From an uncultured Thermanaerothrix sp. (GTDB lineage Bacteria > Chloroflexota > Anaerolineae > Anaerolineales > Anaerolineaceae), in the NCBI RefSeq assembly GCF_938028735.1, contig NZ_CALIMF010000023.1, positions 1 to 51,745 of the forward strand: DNA of 51,745 nucleotides. Reading direction: 5' to 3'. A program made the position numbers and the translations under genes. Of this stretch, positions 8,023 through 17,385 are shown piece by piece. The stretch's first letter is position 1; every line of letters begins with the position of its first letter. A model generated the notes under the pieces. That model had not been told where the DNA came from. It did no database searches and saw only the letters and a list, made by a program, of their open reading frames with translations.

Positions 8023-11000
8023 TCAGGAAGCCGGTATATCCCCGTTCAGGGTCGTTACCCTATGCAGTGGGAGCAGACTCAACGCGCGTCGCACCATTCC
8101 CTCTACCGTAAGGCCCCGCCACTCCGCCCGGGCTGCGGTCAGCGCGTCTTCGGCCACTTCCACGTGAACCAAACGCCGATAAACCGCCTCCGCCCGCTGG
8201 CGGATTTCGTGCACAGCTTGGGGATGCGCCTTGAGGCTCTCCAGCAGGGCCAGAGCGCGCGCGGTCTGTCCCTGTTGGGCCCATAGTGCCGCTAGGTTGG
8301 TCAGGATCTCCAGCAGTAGCGGCCAGGCCTGGCTGTTCAGGGCAAGGACCAGGCCCTCGCCAAAAGCACGGGCAGCCGCTTCCACTTCTCCCAAGCCGGC
8401 ATGCACCTTGCCCAACGAATCTAATACTGCCGCGTTTAGCACCGCCGCCCTCAACCGTCTGGCCATCTCCAAACTCTCGGTCAGTAGCGTGCGCGCCTGG
8501 GGGTAATCCTCCGCCTCCAGGGCTACGTTGGCAAGGTTGTTGAGTGCACGGGCCACCTGACCCTCATAACGCAGCGTCCGCCCCAGATCCAGGGCCTGCT
8601 GAAAATACGCCACCGCCAGCGTGTTATCCCCGCGCTGATACGCCGCCACTCCCAGGTGATTGAGCGCCTCGCACACCGCACGCAGGTTGCCCACGCGGCG
8701 AAAAAGATACAGCGCCTGCTCTAGTTGTACCTGGGCTTCTTCCAGCCGTCCCAGGGCGCGCAAGGTGCTAGCCAGACTGTCCAGCGCCAACGCATACACC
8801 TGGCCCTCGTCCTCGGTATCCAGCAGGGCAAGCGCCTGCTCCAAATAGCCCAGGCTCTCAGCGTAATCCCCGAGATGATAAGCAAACTCCCCGCGCCGCA
8901 TCAGCACCTGGGCGAAAAAACGCCGCGCCTCTGTCTCAACCGTCATCGCCTCAGAGGTTAGTGCTCTCATCGTTTCGCTCAGCCAGTGCGCCGCTTCCAG
9001 AAAACGCCCGCGCGTACTCAACAGCGTGCTGAGTGCATCCAACGCCGCAAGCAGCCACTCATAGCGCCCTCGCTCCAGCGCCCATGTCCAAGCCTGATGC
9101 AGGTTCAGGTAATCCTGCTCCAACCTTTGCAACGCATTGGCCTGTTCGGCTCCATACAGTCGAGCATTGACCTGTCCGGCTTGCCACAGCATCCACTCAG
9201 CGTGACGGCGGCGGGTTTCTTCCTCCAAGGCGGGGGAAGTGCTCAGGTGGTCGGCCGCATATTGATGCAAAAGCGGGTGTGCCCGATAACGACCCTCTGG
9301 TTCCAGGGTCAAATAGGCCTTACCCACCAGCCCATCCAGGAAAAAGATGGAGGCCCCCGCCACCCCCCGTGCCGCCTCAGCGGTAAACCCGCCCTGGAAC
9401 ACGCTCAAACGCATCAGCACACGCTGTTCCTCTGGCGAGAACAGGCTCCAGAACGAATCCAGCACCTCCTGCAAGGGGGGCTCCCCAGCCGTAATCAACC
9501 CGAGGTCCTCCGACCAGGGCAAGCGCTGGCGGATTAGGCGCAGGGCTTCGGTACAACCCAACGAAGTCGCCCACGAAGCCATAATCTGAAGCGCCAAAGG
9601 CAGCCCACCGCTCAGCCGGCACAATTCGGCCACCGGCTCGCGCTCCTCATCCCTCAGGGCAAAAGCAGGTTGAATCTGGTGCACTCGCTGCAGGAATACC
9701 TGCACTGCCGGGTAGTCCTCCAGCGCTTCAACGGTTGAAACGGGCGGGTAGGCCAGCCCATGTAATGGATACAGCCACTCGCCTGGCAGGTGCGGCGTTT
9801 GGCGGCTGGTCACCAGGAGGTGCACCCGGGGTGCAGCATCTAGGCACTGGAGCAGGAAGGTGCGCAATTCTAGGTGGTGCTCCATGTCCTCCAGCACGAG
9901 CAGCAGGTGACGCGGGCGCAGGTAGTCCAGTAATTGCTCCCAAACGGAATGGGTAGCGTGACGGAAAGACAGGCCGAGCACCTCACCAAGGCCCAGTGCG
10001 ACCTCCTCTAGTGAACTGGCCGCGGCCACCGAGTAATGAAAGACGCCATCCGGAAAATCATCCAGGTGCTCCCAGGCCACCTGTAGCGCCAGGCGGGACT
10101 TTCCCACCCCGCCCGGCCCGACCACCACCGCCAGGCGGCGCTGCAATGCCATCCGTTCCAACGCCCAAAGCTCTTCTTCGCGCCCCACAATGGGCATCCA
10201 GAGCAGGGGCTCAGGCAAGTTATGAGGAGGCCGTGGGGGACGTAACTGCTCTACATCCAGCCCCACCACCGGCGCTTGAAACTGCCACCCGGCTGGGGTG
10301 GGCAGCAACACCTGATGAGCGATCAGCCCCGTCATCAGATCCTCCAGCGCCCCGGGCAGACCGCCGCTAGCCGCGTGCAGCCAAGCCAGGAAATCCGGCG
10401 CAGGCTCTATTTGCAACGCCTGGCGTACCCACAGGCGGGTACCGTACTCCGAAAGCGGGCCCAGGCGGATGACAGAGAAGAGCGCCGCCCGAAAATCACC
10501 TACCATGCCCTGGGTGGTGTAAGCCACCCCCAACGGCCAGGGCGTTTCTTCGCTCAATAAAGCCCGAATGGCCTGGAGTGAGGCGGCATCTACCCAGGCG
10601 GGGTTATCCACCGTGACCAGCAAGCCACGCGCATTCTGGCGCGCCACCTCGCGGAAGAGCGCAGCAAAGAAGGATGCCAGCCCCTGCGCGGGGTATACCT
10701 CCAGCGGCCAAGTGCGGGCGGCTTCACTGAGCGCCCCTAGGTGACGGCGCGAGCGGGCGGGTGTGCCGTTAAGCGCTAGCACAGCCAGCCCGCGCAAATG
10801 CGCTAGGCGCTGCGCTTCTTCCAGAAAGCGCGTTTGGCCCCCCTGCGGTGGGGCTTCGATGCGCAAGACGCCGCGATGATGATCCTCCAGGTCGTCGTAC
10901 CAAGTACGCAGCGCCGCCAGCGCTGCCTCCCGCTCGATCAGGCGCGGCGGAACCAGCGGGAGGGAACGCCACTCCAGCACTGGACTATGCGGCCCGATCA

Positions 11001-11463
11001 CTTGCCCTTTCCCGCTGTGCTTGGCCTGATAATGACGCCGATCCGCCACCCCCAGCAGTGTCTCAATCTCCGTCCCATCTTGGGGGTAGAGCGCCACCCC
11101 CAGACTCAGGCGTAAGCGCAAGGGAGGGTCACCCGGAAATGCCCAGTTCTCAACGCTGGAGACCAGGTCTTCCCCCAACGCCACTGCGTCGGCGGCTGCC
11201 AGTCCGGGCAGGAGAATCAGAAACTCATCCCCACCGTAGCGCACAACCCAACCCCGTTCGCCCAAGAAAACGCGCAAATGCGCCCCCAGCGTTGCCAGAA
11301 TGGCATCCCCGCGAGCATGGCCAAACGCATCATTGATGGATTTGAAATCATCCAGATCCAGGAAAAAGAGAGCCCAAGGCCGCTCAGGGGGTTGGGATTG
11401 CACCAGTGGAATTAATGCGGCACGCGAATAAACATTGGTCAGGGTATCCAGGGGTAAATCCAC
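8023..11463 (-). CDS. GGDEF diguanylate cyclase fused to STAND ATPase and TPR repeats
   Basis: A 1146-aa soluble multidomain protein. Residues 8-165 form a GGDEF domain with an intact RYGGDEF active site (77-81), so c-di-GMP synthesis is plausible. The RxxD inhibitory site upstream is missing. Residues about 170-400 resemble an AAA ATPase with a degenerate P-loop (APPQGGQT). Residues about 430-750 are a STAND/NB-ARC-type NTPase with a good P-loop GPGGVGKS (about 450) and a VLED Walker B. Residues about 830-1130 are TPR repeats. This AAA-STAND-TPR body is usual in signal-sensing regulators that end in a DNA-binding or cyclase domain; here the output is GGDEF at the N-terminus. The start is GTG, with AGGTAG nearby. 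No membrane segment is visible. Confidence 0.88.
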   Translation of the reverse strand: MDLPLDTLTNVYSRAALIPLVQSQPPERPWALFFLDLDDFKSINDAFGHARGDAILATLGAHLRVFLGERGWVVRYGGDEFLILLPGLAAADAVALGEDLVSSVENWAFPGDPPLRLRLSLGVALYPQDGTEIETLLGVADRRHYQAKHSGKGQVIGPHSPVLEWRSLPLVPPRLIEREAALAALRTWYDDLEDHHRGVLRIEAPPQGGQTRFLEEAQRLAHLRGLAVLALNGTPARSRRHLGALSEAARTWPLEVYPAQGLASFFAALFREVARQNARGLLVTVDNPAWVDAASLQAIRALLSEETPWPLGVAYTTQGMVGDFRAALFSVIRLGPLSEYGTRLWVRQALQIEPAPDFLAWLHAASGGLPGALEDLMTGLIAHQVLLPTPAGWQFQAPVVGLDVEQLRPPRPPHNLPEPLLWMPIVGREEELWALERMALQRRLAVVVGPGGVGKSRLALQVAWEHLDDFPDGVFHYSVAAASSLEEVALGLGEVLGLSFRHATHSVWEQLLDYLRPRHLLLVLEDMEHHLELRTFLLQCLDAAPRVHLLVTSRQTPHLPGEWLYPLHGLAYPPVSTVEALEDYPAVQVFLQRVHQIQPAFALRDEEREPVAELCRLSGGLPLALQIMASWATSLGCTEALRLIRQRLPWSEDLGLITAGEPPLQEVLDSFWSLFSPEEQRVLMRLSVFQGGFTAEAARGVAGASIFFLDGLVGKAYLTLEPEGRYRAHPLLHQYAADHLSTSPALEEETRRRHAEWMLWQAGQVNARLYGAEQANALQRLEQDYLNLHQAWTWALERGRYEWLLAALDALSTLLSTRGRFLEAAHWLSETMRALTSEAMTVETEARRFFAQVLMRRGEFAYHLGDYAESLGYLEQALALLDTEDEGQVYALALDSLASTLRALGRLEEAQVQLEQALYLFRRVGNLRAVCEALNHLGVAAYQRGDNTLAVAYFQQALDLGRTLRYEGQVARALNNLANVALEAEDYPQARTLLTESLEMARRLRAAVLNAAVLDSLGKVHAGLGEVEAAARAFGEGLVLALNSQAWPLLLEILTNLAALWAQQGQTARALALLESLKAHPQAVHEIRQRAEAVYRRLVHVEVAEDALTAARAEWRGLTVEGMVRRALSLLPLHRVTTLNGDIPAS

Positions 11464-11697
11464 ATTCTACCTGCACTTTCTATCTCTCCCCGTTCAAAAA
11501 CGCTCTCTGTCTGTCGGTTCAGAAGGTTATTGACCCATCATCCTCCTTGCCATTCTTGCCCACTTCAGTGCAACCTAGGCTACGCAGAGGAAGAATACAA
11601 CTGACACCCACCGACCCTTCTTTATTGGGCATAAACCCGCGTTCAGGGGTCAGGTTGCGCGCGGGAACGACGAAAGCCCTGGGTCAAGCGCTACACT

Positions 11698-11725
11698 CCC
11701 CCTTAGCCTTAGCCGGCTACGGGGG
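11698..11725 (-). terminator. Hairpin downstream of the phosphofructokinase gene
   Basis: CCCCC and GGGGG arms (11698-11702 and 11721-11725) enclose the palindrome TAGCCGGCTA, immediately after the phosphofructokinase stop. There is no T-run, so it is a weak terminator candidate. Confidence 0.3.
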
Positions 11726-12709
11726 CTAGCGCGCCAGCGTCACCGCCATTTGATAGTACTCTAGGGGCAGTTCGCGTTTACGGCTGCTGACCTCGGCCAG
11801 ATCAACCGCCACCACCTCACGGCCGCTCAGCCCCACCATTACCCCGTGCCGCCCCTCGCGCAGGAACTCCACCGCCTTGGTTCCCAGGCGCGAAGCCAGC
11901 AGGCGGTCAAAGGCGCTGGGCTTGCCACCCCGCTGGATGTGCCCCAGGATGGTCACCCGCATGGTAAAGCCCACCTCCATCTCATCAATCTGGCTGGCCA
12001 GTTGCGTCACCGAGGGACGCGCCCCCTCTGCCGCCACGATGATGGCATGGGTCTTGCCGCGGCGGTAGGCATCTTGAATGGCCTGCGCCACCGCCTCCAC
12101 CGAGGTTTCAATCTCGGGGATAAGCACCAATTCGGCCCCGCTGATGATGCCGGCCTGCAAGGCCAAGTAGCCCGATTCGTGCCCCATCGTCTCGACTAAG
12201 AAAGCCCGGTTGTGTGAAGAGGCCGTATCGCGCAGTTTGTCAATCGCGTCCACAATTGTGTTAAGGGCGGTATCCACCCCAATGCAGATATCGGTGCCGT
12301 AAATGTCGTTATCAATGCTGGCGGGGATGCCCACCACCGGCACCCCGCGCTGGTGCAACGCTAATGCCCCACGCTGACTCCCCCCACCACCGATGACGAC
12401 CAGGGCATCTACCCCAGCAGCGTTGAGCTGGCGCAGCGCCTCCTGCTGCGCAAACGGCTCCAGGAAGGCCTTGCTGCGCGCAGTTTGCAAAATGGTGCCA
12501 CCGCGCTGGAGAATGCCGCCCACATCGCGCGCCCCCAGCGGGGTGAAGTTGCCGCGAATCAGCCCGTCAAATCCTCCCACCACCCCCAAGACTTTCATTT
12601 CGTAATGCAAGGCCGTACGCACCACGGCCCGAATGCAGGGATTCATGCCCGGCGCATCCCCTCCGGCGGTCATCACCGCCAGTGTGCGGATCTTTGGCGT
12701 TGCATCCAT
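11726..12709 (-). CDS. 6-phosphofructokinase-like protein with altered active-site residues
   Basis: Phosphofructokinase A family, 327 aa, expected to phosphorylate fructose 6-phosphate in glycolysis. It shows TAGGDAPGMN at the N-terminus, SIDND (catalytic Asp) and GVDTALN. The motif normally written GGDGS reads GGGGS here, removing the Asp that binds Mg-nucleotide (E. coli Asp103). The usual MGR is MGH. The catalytic Asp of SIDND is kept. The ATG at 12709 follows a good GGGAGAAG ribosome site; an upstream start at 12829 would add a 40-aa Pro/Arg-rich extension unlike the family. Activity or phosphoryl donor may be atypical; it could also be a regulatory paralogue. Confidence 0.9.
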   Translation of the reverse strand: MDATPKIRTLAVMTAGGDAPGMNPCIRAVVRTALHYEMKVLGVVGGFDGLIRGNFTPLGARDVGGILQRGGTILQTARSKAFLEPFAQQEALRQLNAAGVDALVVIGGGGSQRGALALHQRGVPVVGIPASIDNDIYGTDICIGVDTALNTIVDAIDKLRDTASSHNRAFLVETMGHESGYLALQAGIISGAELVLIPEIETSVEAVAQAIQDAYRRGKTHAIIVAAEGARPSVTQLASQIDEMEVGFTMRVTILGHIQRGGKPSAFDRLLASRLGTKAVEFLREGRHGVMVGLSGREVVAVDLAEVSSRKRELPLEYYQMAVTLAR

Positions 12710-12756
12710 ACTCTTCTCCCTGAGTGGCTCCATGAGCGTGCTGTGGATTGACCTGG

Positions 12757-12785
12757 ATTGTACCCGACTCCCTGTCGGGATGGAA
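12757..12785 (-). promoter_or_regulatory. Promoter of the phosphofructokinase gene with a palindromic spacer
   Basis: On the minus strand, TTCCAT (12780-12785), 17 bp and TACAAT (12757-12762). The whole 17-bp spacer is an inverted repeat, CCCGAC-5-GTCGGG. The -35 is weak. The palindrome may be an operator, or a hairpin ending the dnaE transcript. Confidence 0.4.
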
Positions 12786-12875
12786 GGGGGTGTGCGCTCA
12801 AGCGCTCCCCGCGCGCGGGGGACGGACACGCCGCGCCGCTACGACTCCCCACCACCGGAGCCAACATCAATCCGC

Positions 12876-15800
12876 TCACTGCACGCGGATGGTCTCCATG
12901 AAGACATTATTCTGCCCTACCAAGCGCACTAGGCTCTGGAGCAGTTCCGGCGTGATGCCGGTGCTTTCGTTCGGAAATTCCAGCAGATAGCGCGCACCAC
13001 CCTCAAAAACCCAGAAGGCGAAACGATCCCGCCCAGGCGAGGAGCGCAGCAGATAATAGGCGTGCCGGATGCGACGCACATCGCGCCCTTTATCACCGCT
13101 GGAGCGGAAGACCAGCGTGATCATACGCAGGTCCACCGGCAGGGTGCTACCATCGGCGGCCCGCGGCGCTGGTGGCAGCAGGTAGTCCACCTCTCCCATC
13201 CAGGGTGGCGGGGGCGGCTCAAAGGGGGTAGGCGGCGCCTCACCGGCGGGACGAGGGAGTCCATTGGCACCAGGAGTGGGCAGGAGCAAGTCGTCCATCG
13301 AATCTTCTGGCGCGTGGCCGGCGCGCACCTCCAGCAGGGCCTTGGGCAACGCATCATCGGCAAAAAGGGACTCTACCTCGCTTTCTCCCTCCTCGCCCAC
13401 CGGCGGGAGCAGATGCCAGTCGTCCGGCTCCGGCGGTGGGGGGGGGATGGTGTAAGGCGCTCGCTTCTCGCGCAGGTTGGGCGGTGGCGCCGCCACCAGC
13501 TCCGCCTCATCCTCCAGTGTCACCTCGGCGATGACAGGCGATGCCGGTAGGGACAAATCGGACGGCCGATCCTCCACCGCCTCAGGCAAGAGCACCGCCA
13601 GCGTGTCCACCAGCACCACCGGTTCATCTTTGCTCAGATCCAGCGTTCCGCTGACCAACACCACCTGATCGCGCACCAACAGCCCACGGTACTGCTCCCA
13701 GACTTTGGGGAAGAGCACCAGTTCAATGGTGCCCTGCAGATCTTCCAAAGTGACAAACCCCATTGGCTTGCCACTCTTGGCTTGATAAGTGCGCCATTGG
13801 CTGATCAGGCCGGCCACACGTACCTTCTGGTGGTGAGCTCCATTGGGCAAATCGGTGGAGAAGTGGGTCACCTCGCGGCGCAGGCGTTCCAGGTAGGGCA
13901 TCAGGGGGTGCGAGGAAACATATAGCCCCAGCAGCTCACGCTCCCACTCCAGGTACTCACGCGGGTTGATGTTGTTCACCGTCGGCAGGGTTACCGGTTC
14001 CTCCACCCCCTGCACAGTGCCAAAGAACGAGAGTTGCCCGCTGGCCAGGGCGCGGAAGTGACTGTGGCTGAGCGCAATCAGGCGGTCGAGCACTTCTAGG
14101 ATTGCCTTGCGCGGGCCTAACCCATCCAGCGCCCCCACCCGCACCAGGCATTCCAGGGCACGCCGCCCCACCTGGTGCAAGTCCACACGGCGGGCAAAGT
14201 CGTTCAGGTCGCGGAAGGGACCGCCCGCGCGCCGCCCCGCCAGAATCAGCGCCACCGGGCCCTGCCCGACATTCTTGACCGCGCCCAGCCCAAAGCGAAT
14301 GGCCACCTTGCCATCGGGGCGATCTTCAATAGTGAAATCGTAATCGCTGTAATTCACGTCCGGTGGCAGTACTTCGATCCCCATGCTACGGCAGTCGGCC
14401 ACGTAAAACGCCACTTTCTCACTGTCGTTCATCGAAGCCGAGAGTAGCGCGGTCATGTACTCCACCGGGTAGTGGGCTTTCAGGTAGGCCGTTTGCACGG
14501 CAATGATGCCGTAATCGGCCGCGTGGGCCTTGTTGAACCCGTAGCGGGCAAATTCCTCCCAATCGGCGAAGATGGCCTGGGCCGTGGCCTCGTCCATGCC
14601 CCGTGCCACAGCTCCCCGGACGAACTTCTCGCGATGCTTTTCCAGTTTGTCCTTCTGCTTCTTAGCAATGACCTTGCGCAGGTCATCCGCCTCAGAAAGC
14701 GCATACCCCGCCAATTCCACCGCCGCGCGCATGATCTGTTCCTGGTAGATTGGGATGCCGTAGGTCTCCTCAAAAATCGGCCGCATGGCCGGGTGACGGT
14801 AGGTCACCGCTTCTTCACCGTGCATGCGGCGGATATAGGCAGGGATGAATTCAAGCGGGCCAGGGCGGTAAAGCGCCACCATCGCGATGACATGGGCGAG
14901 GGTCTTGGGGCGCATCTGCATCAGGTAGCGCGTCATCCCCGCACCTTCCAACTGGAAGACGCCCGCCGTATGCCCTTCGCTCAAAAACGCGTAGGTGGCA
15001 GGATCGTCGGTGGGGATATTGCTCAGGTCCAGATGCACGCCGTGACGCTGTTCGATCAGACGGCAGGCACGCTGCATGATGGTCAGTGTGGCCAGCCCCA
15101 GGAAATCCACTTTCAGCAGGCCCAGCGACTCGAGTACCGCCATTTCAAACTGGGTGACCGTCTTGATGGGGTTATCCTCATCGCCACCGGTGGGACGGTG
15201 TAGCGGCACGTACTCGATGGCCGGGCGGTCGGTGATGATTACCCCGGCGGCGTGGGTGCCGGCGTTGCGGAGGGAACCCTCCATCTGCGCGGCGGTGTCA
15301 ATCAGTTCTTTGAGATAGGGTACCTCGTCGTAGAGGGCTTTAAGTTCGGGCGATTGCTCCAACGCCTCCGGGATCGAGATCGGCTTGCCGGGGATGTTGG
15401 GAATCAGTTTGGAGACGCGGTCCACCTCGCTGAGGGGGATGTCCATCACCCGCCCCACATCGCGGATAGCCGCGCGGGCACCCAGGGTGCCAAACGTAAT
15501 GATCTGCGCCACGCGATCATCGCCGTAACGGCGTGCGCAGTAGGCCAGCATTTCATTGCGGCGGTCGTCCTGAAAATCCAGGTCAATATCGGGCATGGAA
15601 ATACGCCCGGGGTTGAGAAAACGCTCGAAGATCAGGCCATGCTCCAGCGGCTCAACGTTGGTAATATCCAGGACGTACGCCACCATTGAACCTGCCGCCG
15701 AGCCACGCGCGTTGTACCAGATGCCCTGACTGCGCGCGTAGCGGCACAGGTCCCACACGATGAGGAAGTAGGCATCGAACCCCATCTCGTGAATAACCTG

Positions 15801-16778
15801 GAGTTCGTATTCCAGGCGCTCGCGCACTACCGGGTCGTGAGCGCGTGGGCCATAACGCCGCTGCAGCCCCTCTTCGCACAGGTTGCGCAGATAAGTTTGC
15901 GTATCGTAGCCTGCCGGCACCTCAAAGACCGGTAGATGGTAGCCCTTGGGCGAAAGGTCCACGTTGGCGCGCTCGGCGATCCACAACGTGTTTTGGAGCG
16001 CCTCAGGCACCTCGTGGAACAGCGCCGCCATCTCCTCCGCCGTGCGCAGGTAGTAGGTTGGATCGGTCATGCGGAAGCGATTGGGATCGCTGAGCAGGGC
16101 GCCGGTTTGGATGGCCAGCAAGATATCCTGCAGACGCCAGTCCTCGGGGTTGATGTAGTGGACGTCGTTGGTGGCAATCAGGTGCGCCTGGTAGCGCTGG
16201 CGCAATTCGAGCAAAGCGCGGTTGACAGTGTGCAGTTCCTCAATGTTGTGGTGCTGCAGTTCAATGAAGAAACGGTCGCGCCCAAAGACCTCAAAGTACC
16301 AATCTAGGACGCGCTGGGCGGCCTCGGGGCCGAGTTTGAGCAGAGTTTGGGGCACCTCGGCGGCCAGGCAGCCCGAGGTGGCGATCAACCCCTCGGCGTG
16401 GGCCGCCAGGAACTCGCGGTCAATACGCGGGTACTGGTAGAACCCCTCCAGTTGCGCCGCCGAGGCAATGCGCAGCAGATTGCGGTAGCCGGTCTCGTTC
16501 TCGGCCAGCAGGAGCAGGTGATAGGCGGCACGGTCAATCTTGGGGTCGCGGTCCTGCATGCGCCGCGGGGCCAGGTAGGCTTCCAGCCCGATGATCGGCT
16601 TGACCCCGGCGGCCTGCGCGGCGTTGAAAAAATCAATTACACCGTACATGGCGCCGTGATCAGTGATCGCCACGGCAGGCATGCCCAATTCCTTAACTCG
16701 CTGGACGAGTTTTTTGACATCGCTAAACCCATCGAGCAGGGAATATTGGGTGTGAACATGCAGGTGGACGAATGACAT
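12876..16778 (-). CDS. dnaE: DNA polymerase III alpha subunit (DnaE)
   Basis: Catalytic subunit of the replicative DNA polymerase, 1300 aa. The PHP domain begins HLHVHTQYSLLDG at residue 4. The polymerase active-site signature PDIDLDFQDD lies near residue 398, followed by fingers and the tandem helix-hairpin-helix region. An OB-fold nucleic-acid-binding domain follows at about residues 985-1060 (VRVAGLISQWRTY). A Pro- and acid-rich insert at about 1066-1212 separates it from a C-terminal domain. ATG 16778 is preferred over TTG 16799 because AGGGG lies upstream and the protein then opens directly with the PHP motif. It is preceded by an extended -10 promoter. Confidence 0.97.
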   Translation of the reverse strand: MSFVHLHVHTQYSLLDGFSDVKKLVQRVKELGMPAVAITDHGAMYGVIDFFNAAQAAGVKPIIGLEAYLAPRRMQDRDPKIDRAAYHLLLLAENETGYRNLLRIASAAQLEGFYQYPRIDREFLAAHAEGLIATSGCLAAEVPQTLLKLGPEAAQRVLDWYFEVFGRDRFFIELQHHNIEELHTVNRALLELRQRYQAHLIATNDVHYINPEDWRLQDILLAIQTGALLSDPNRFRMTDPTYYLRTAEEMAALFHEVPEALQNTLWIAERANVDLSPKGYHLPVFEVPAGYDTQTYLRNLCEEGLQRRYGPRAHDPVVRERLEYELQVIHEMGFDAYFLIVWDLCRYARSQGIWYNARGSAAGSMVAYVLDITNVEPLEHGLIFERFLNPGRISMPDIDLDFQDDRRNEMLAYCARRYGDDRVAQIITFGTLGARAAIRDVGRVMDIPLSEVDRVSKLIPNIPGKPISIPEALEQSPELKALYDEVPYLKELIDTAAQMEGSLRNAGTHAAGVIITDRPAIEYVPLHRPTGGDEDNPIKTVTQFEMAVLESLGLLKVDFLGLATLTIMQRACRLIEQRHGVHLDLSNIPTDDPATYAFLSEGHTAGVFQLEGAGMTRYLMQMRPKTLAHVIAMVALYRPGPLEFIPAYIRRMHGEEAVTYRHPAMRPIFEETYGIPIYQEQIMRAAVELAGYALSEADDLRKVIAKKQKDKLEKHREKFVRGAVARGMDEATAQAIFADWEEFARYGFNKAHAADYGIIAVQTAYLKAHYPVEYMTALLSASMNDSEKVAFYVADCRSMGIEVLPPDVNYSDYDFTIEDRPDGKVAIRFGLGAVKNVGQGPVALILAGRRAGGPFRDLNDFARRVDLHQVGRRALECLVRVGALDGLGPRKAILEVLDRLIALSHSHFRALASGQLSFFGTVQGVEEPVTLPTVNNINPREYLEWERELLGLYVSSHPLMPYLERLRREVTHFSTDLPNGAHHQKVRVAGLISQWRTYQAKSGKPMGFVTLEDLQGTIELVLFPKVWEQYRGLLVRDQVVLVSGTLDLSKDEPVVLVDTLAVLLPEAVEDRPSDLSLPASPVIAEVTLEDEAELVAAPPPNLREKRAPYTIPPPPPEPDDWHLLPPVGEEGESEVESLFADDALPKALLEVRAGHAPEDSMDDLLLPTPGANGLPRPAGEAPPTPFEPPPPPWMGEVDYLLPPAPRAADGSTLPVDLRMITLVFRSSGDKGRDVRRIRHAYYLLRSSPGRDRFAFWVFEGGARYLLEFPNESTGITPELLQSLVRLVGQNNVFMETIRVQ

Positions 16779-16828
16779 ACCTACCCCTGGGAAAGGCAAT
16801 GAGGGAAATGAACGCGGGGACGCTAACG

Positions 16829-16837
16829 ATTATAGCA
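16829..16837 (-). promoter_or_regulatory. Extended -10 promoter of dnaE
   Basis: Minus-strand TGCTATAAT, a perfect TATAAT with the TGn extension, about 50 bp before the dnaE ATG. No clear -35 is visible. Confidence 0.5.
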
Positions 16838-16899
16838 TGGGGGCATCATTGCCTTACCCACGGGGGGCTTAAAAAATAAGGGATTTTAAGATGAGGTGT

Positions 16900-17385
16900 T
16901 TATGGATACTGCACTTCACACGAGGGATCAAACGTATCCGCACCACCCCCGCCGTAGCAAATATCGTAGCCGTCGCCACCAATGAGGATATCGTTCCCCT
17001 GATCGCCGTAGAGGACATCATCCCCTGGCCCACCCAGCAAAACATCATTGCCGACAAACCCGCGGATGACATCGTTACCACCCCCGCCCAGGATGCAATC
17101 CCCGCCCTGACGACCATCTATCGTATCCGCCCCTGGACCGCCCAAAATCAGATCGTTACTATTAGTGCCGTTGAACGTGCCGCTGTTCACCACCAAGTTG
17201 GTCAGGTTCAGCGCAGCACACGCGGCGGGCTTAAGGTCATTGGGGGTGATGGGCAGGTTGGTGGCCCCCAACCAGGTCACCGGGACAACATTGGCGGCGG
17301 CGGAGGCAGCGCCGATGCCAGCCAGCACCAGCAACGCCAGCATCAAGAAGGGGAGCCAACGCCATCTACGCCGCAGGGTGTTCAT
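16900..17385 (-). CDS. Secreted RTX (hemolysin-type calcium-binding) repeat protein
   Basis: A 161-aa exported protein. Residues about 12-31 form a signal peptide (FLMLALLVLAGIGAASAAAN). From about residue 80 to near the C-terminus run seven or eight Gly-Asp-rich nonapeptides of the GGxGxDxhx type (for example GGPGDDVLYG and GGNDVIRG), which fold as a calcium-binding beta roll. There is no protease, lipase or other enzymatic domain. The ATG overlaps the stop of the signal-peptidase fusion gene as ATGA and has a strong GGAGGTG site, so the two are translated together. It is a plausible substrate of that peptidase. An upstream start would only add an unrelated 37-aa overlap. Confidence 0.85.
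   Translation of the reverse strand: MNTLRRRWRWLPFLMLALLVLAGIGAASAAANVVPVTWLGATNLPITPNDLKPAACAALNLTNLVVNSGTFNGTNSNDLILGGPGADTIDGRQGGDCILGGGGNDVIRGFVGNDVLLGGPGDDVLYGDQGNDILIGGDGYDICYGGGGADTFDPSCEVQYP

Noticed and set aside
12830..12875. Longer phosphofructokinase N-terminus
   Set aside because: The extension is low complexity, crosses the likely promoter and is not found in the family; the internal ATG has a good ribosome site.
14472..15203. A 243-aa plus-strand frame in dnaE
   Set aside because: Antisense of conserved polymerase sequence; no family motif.
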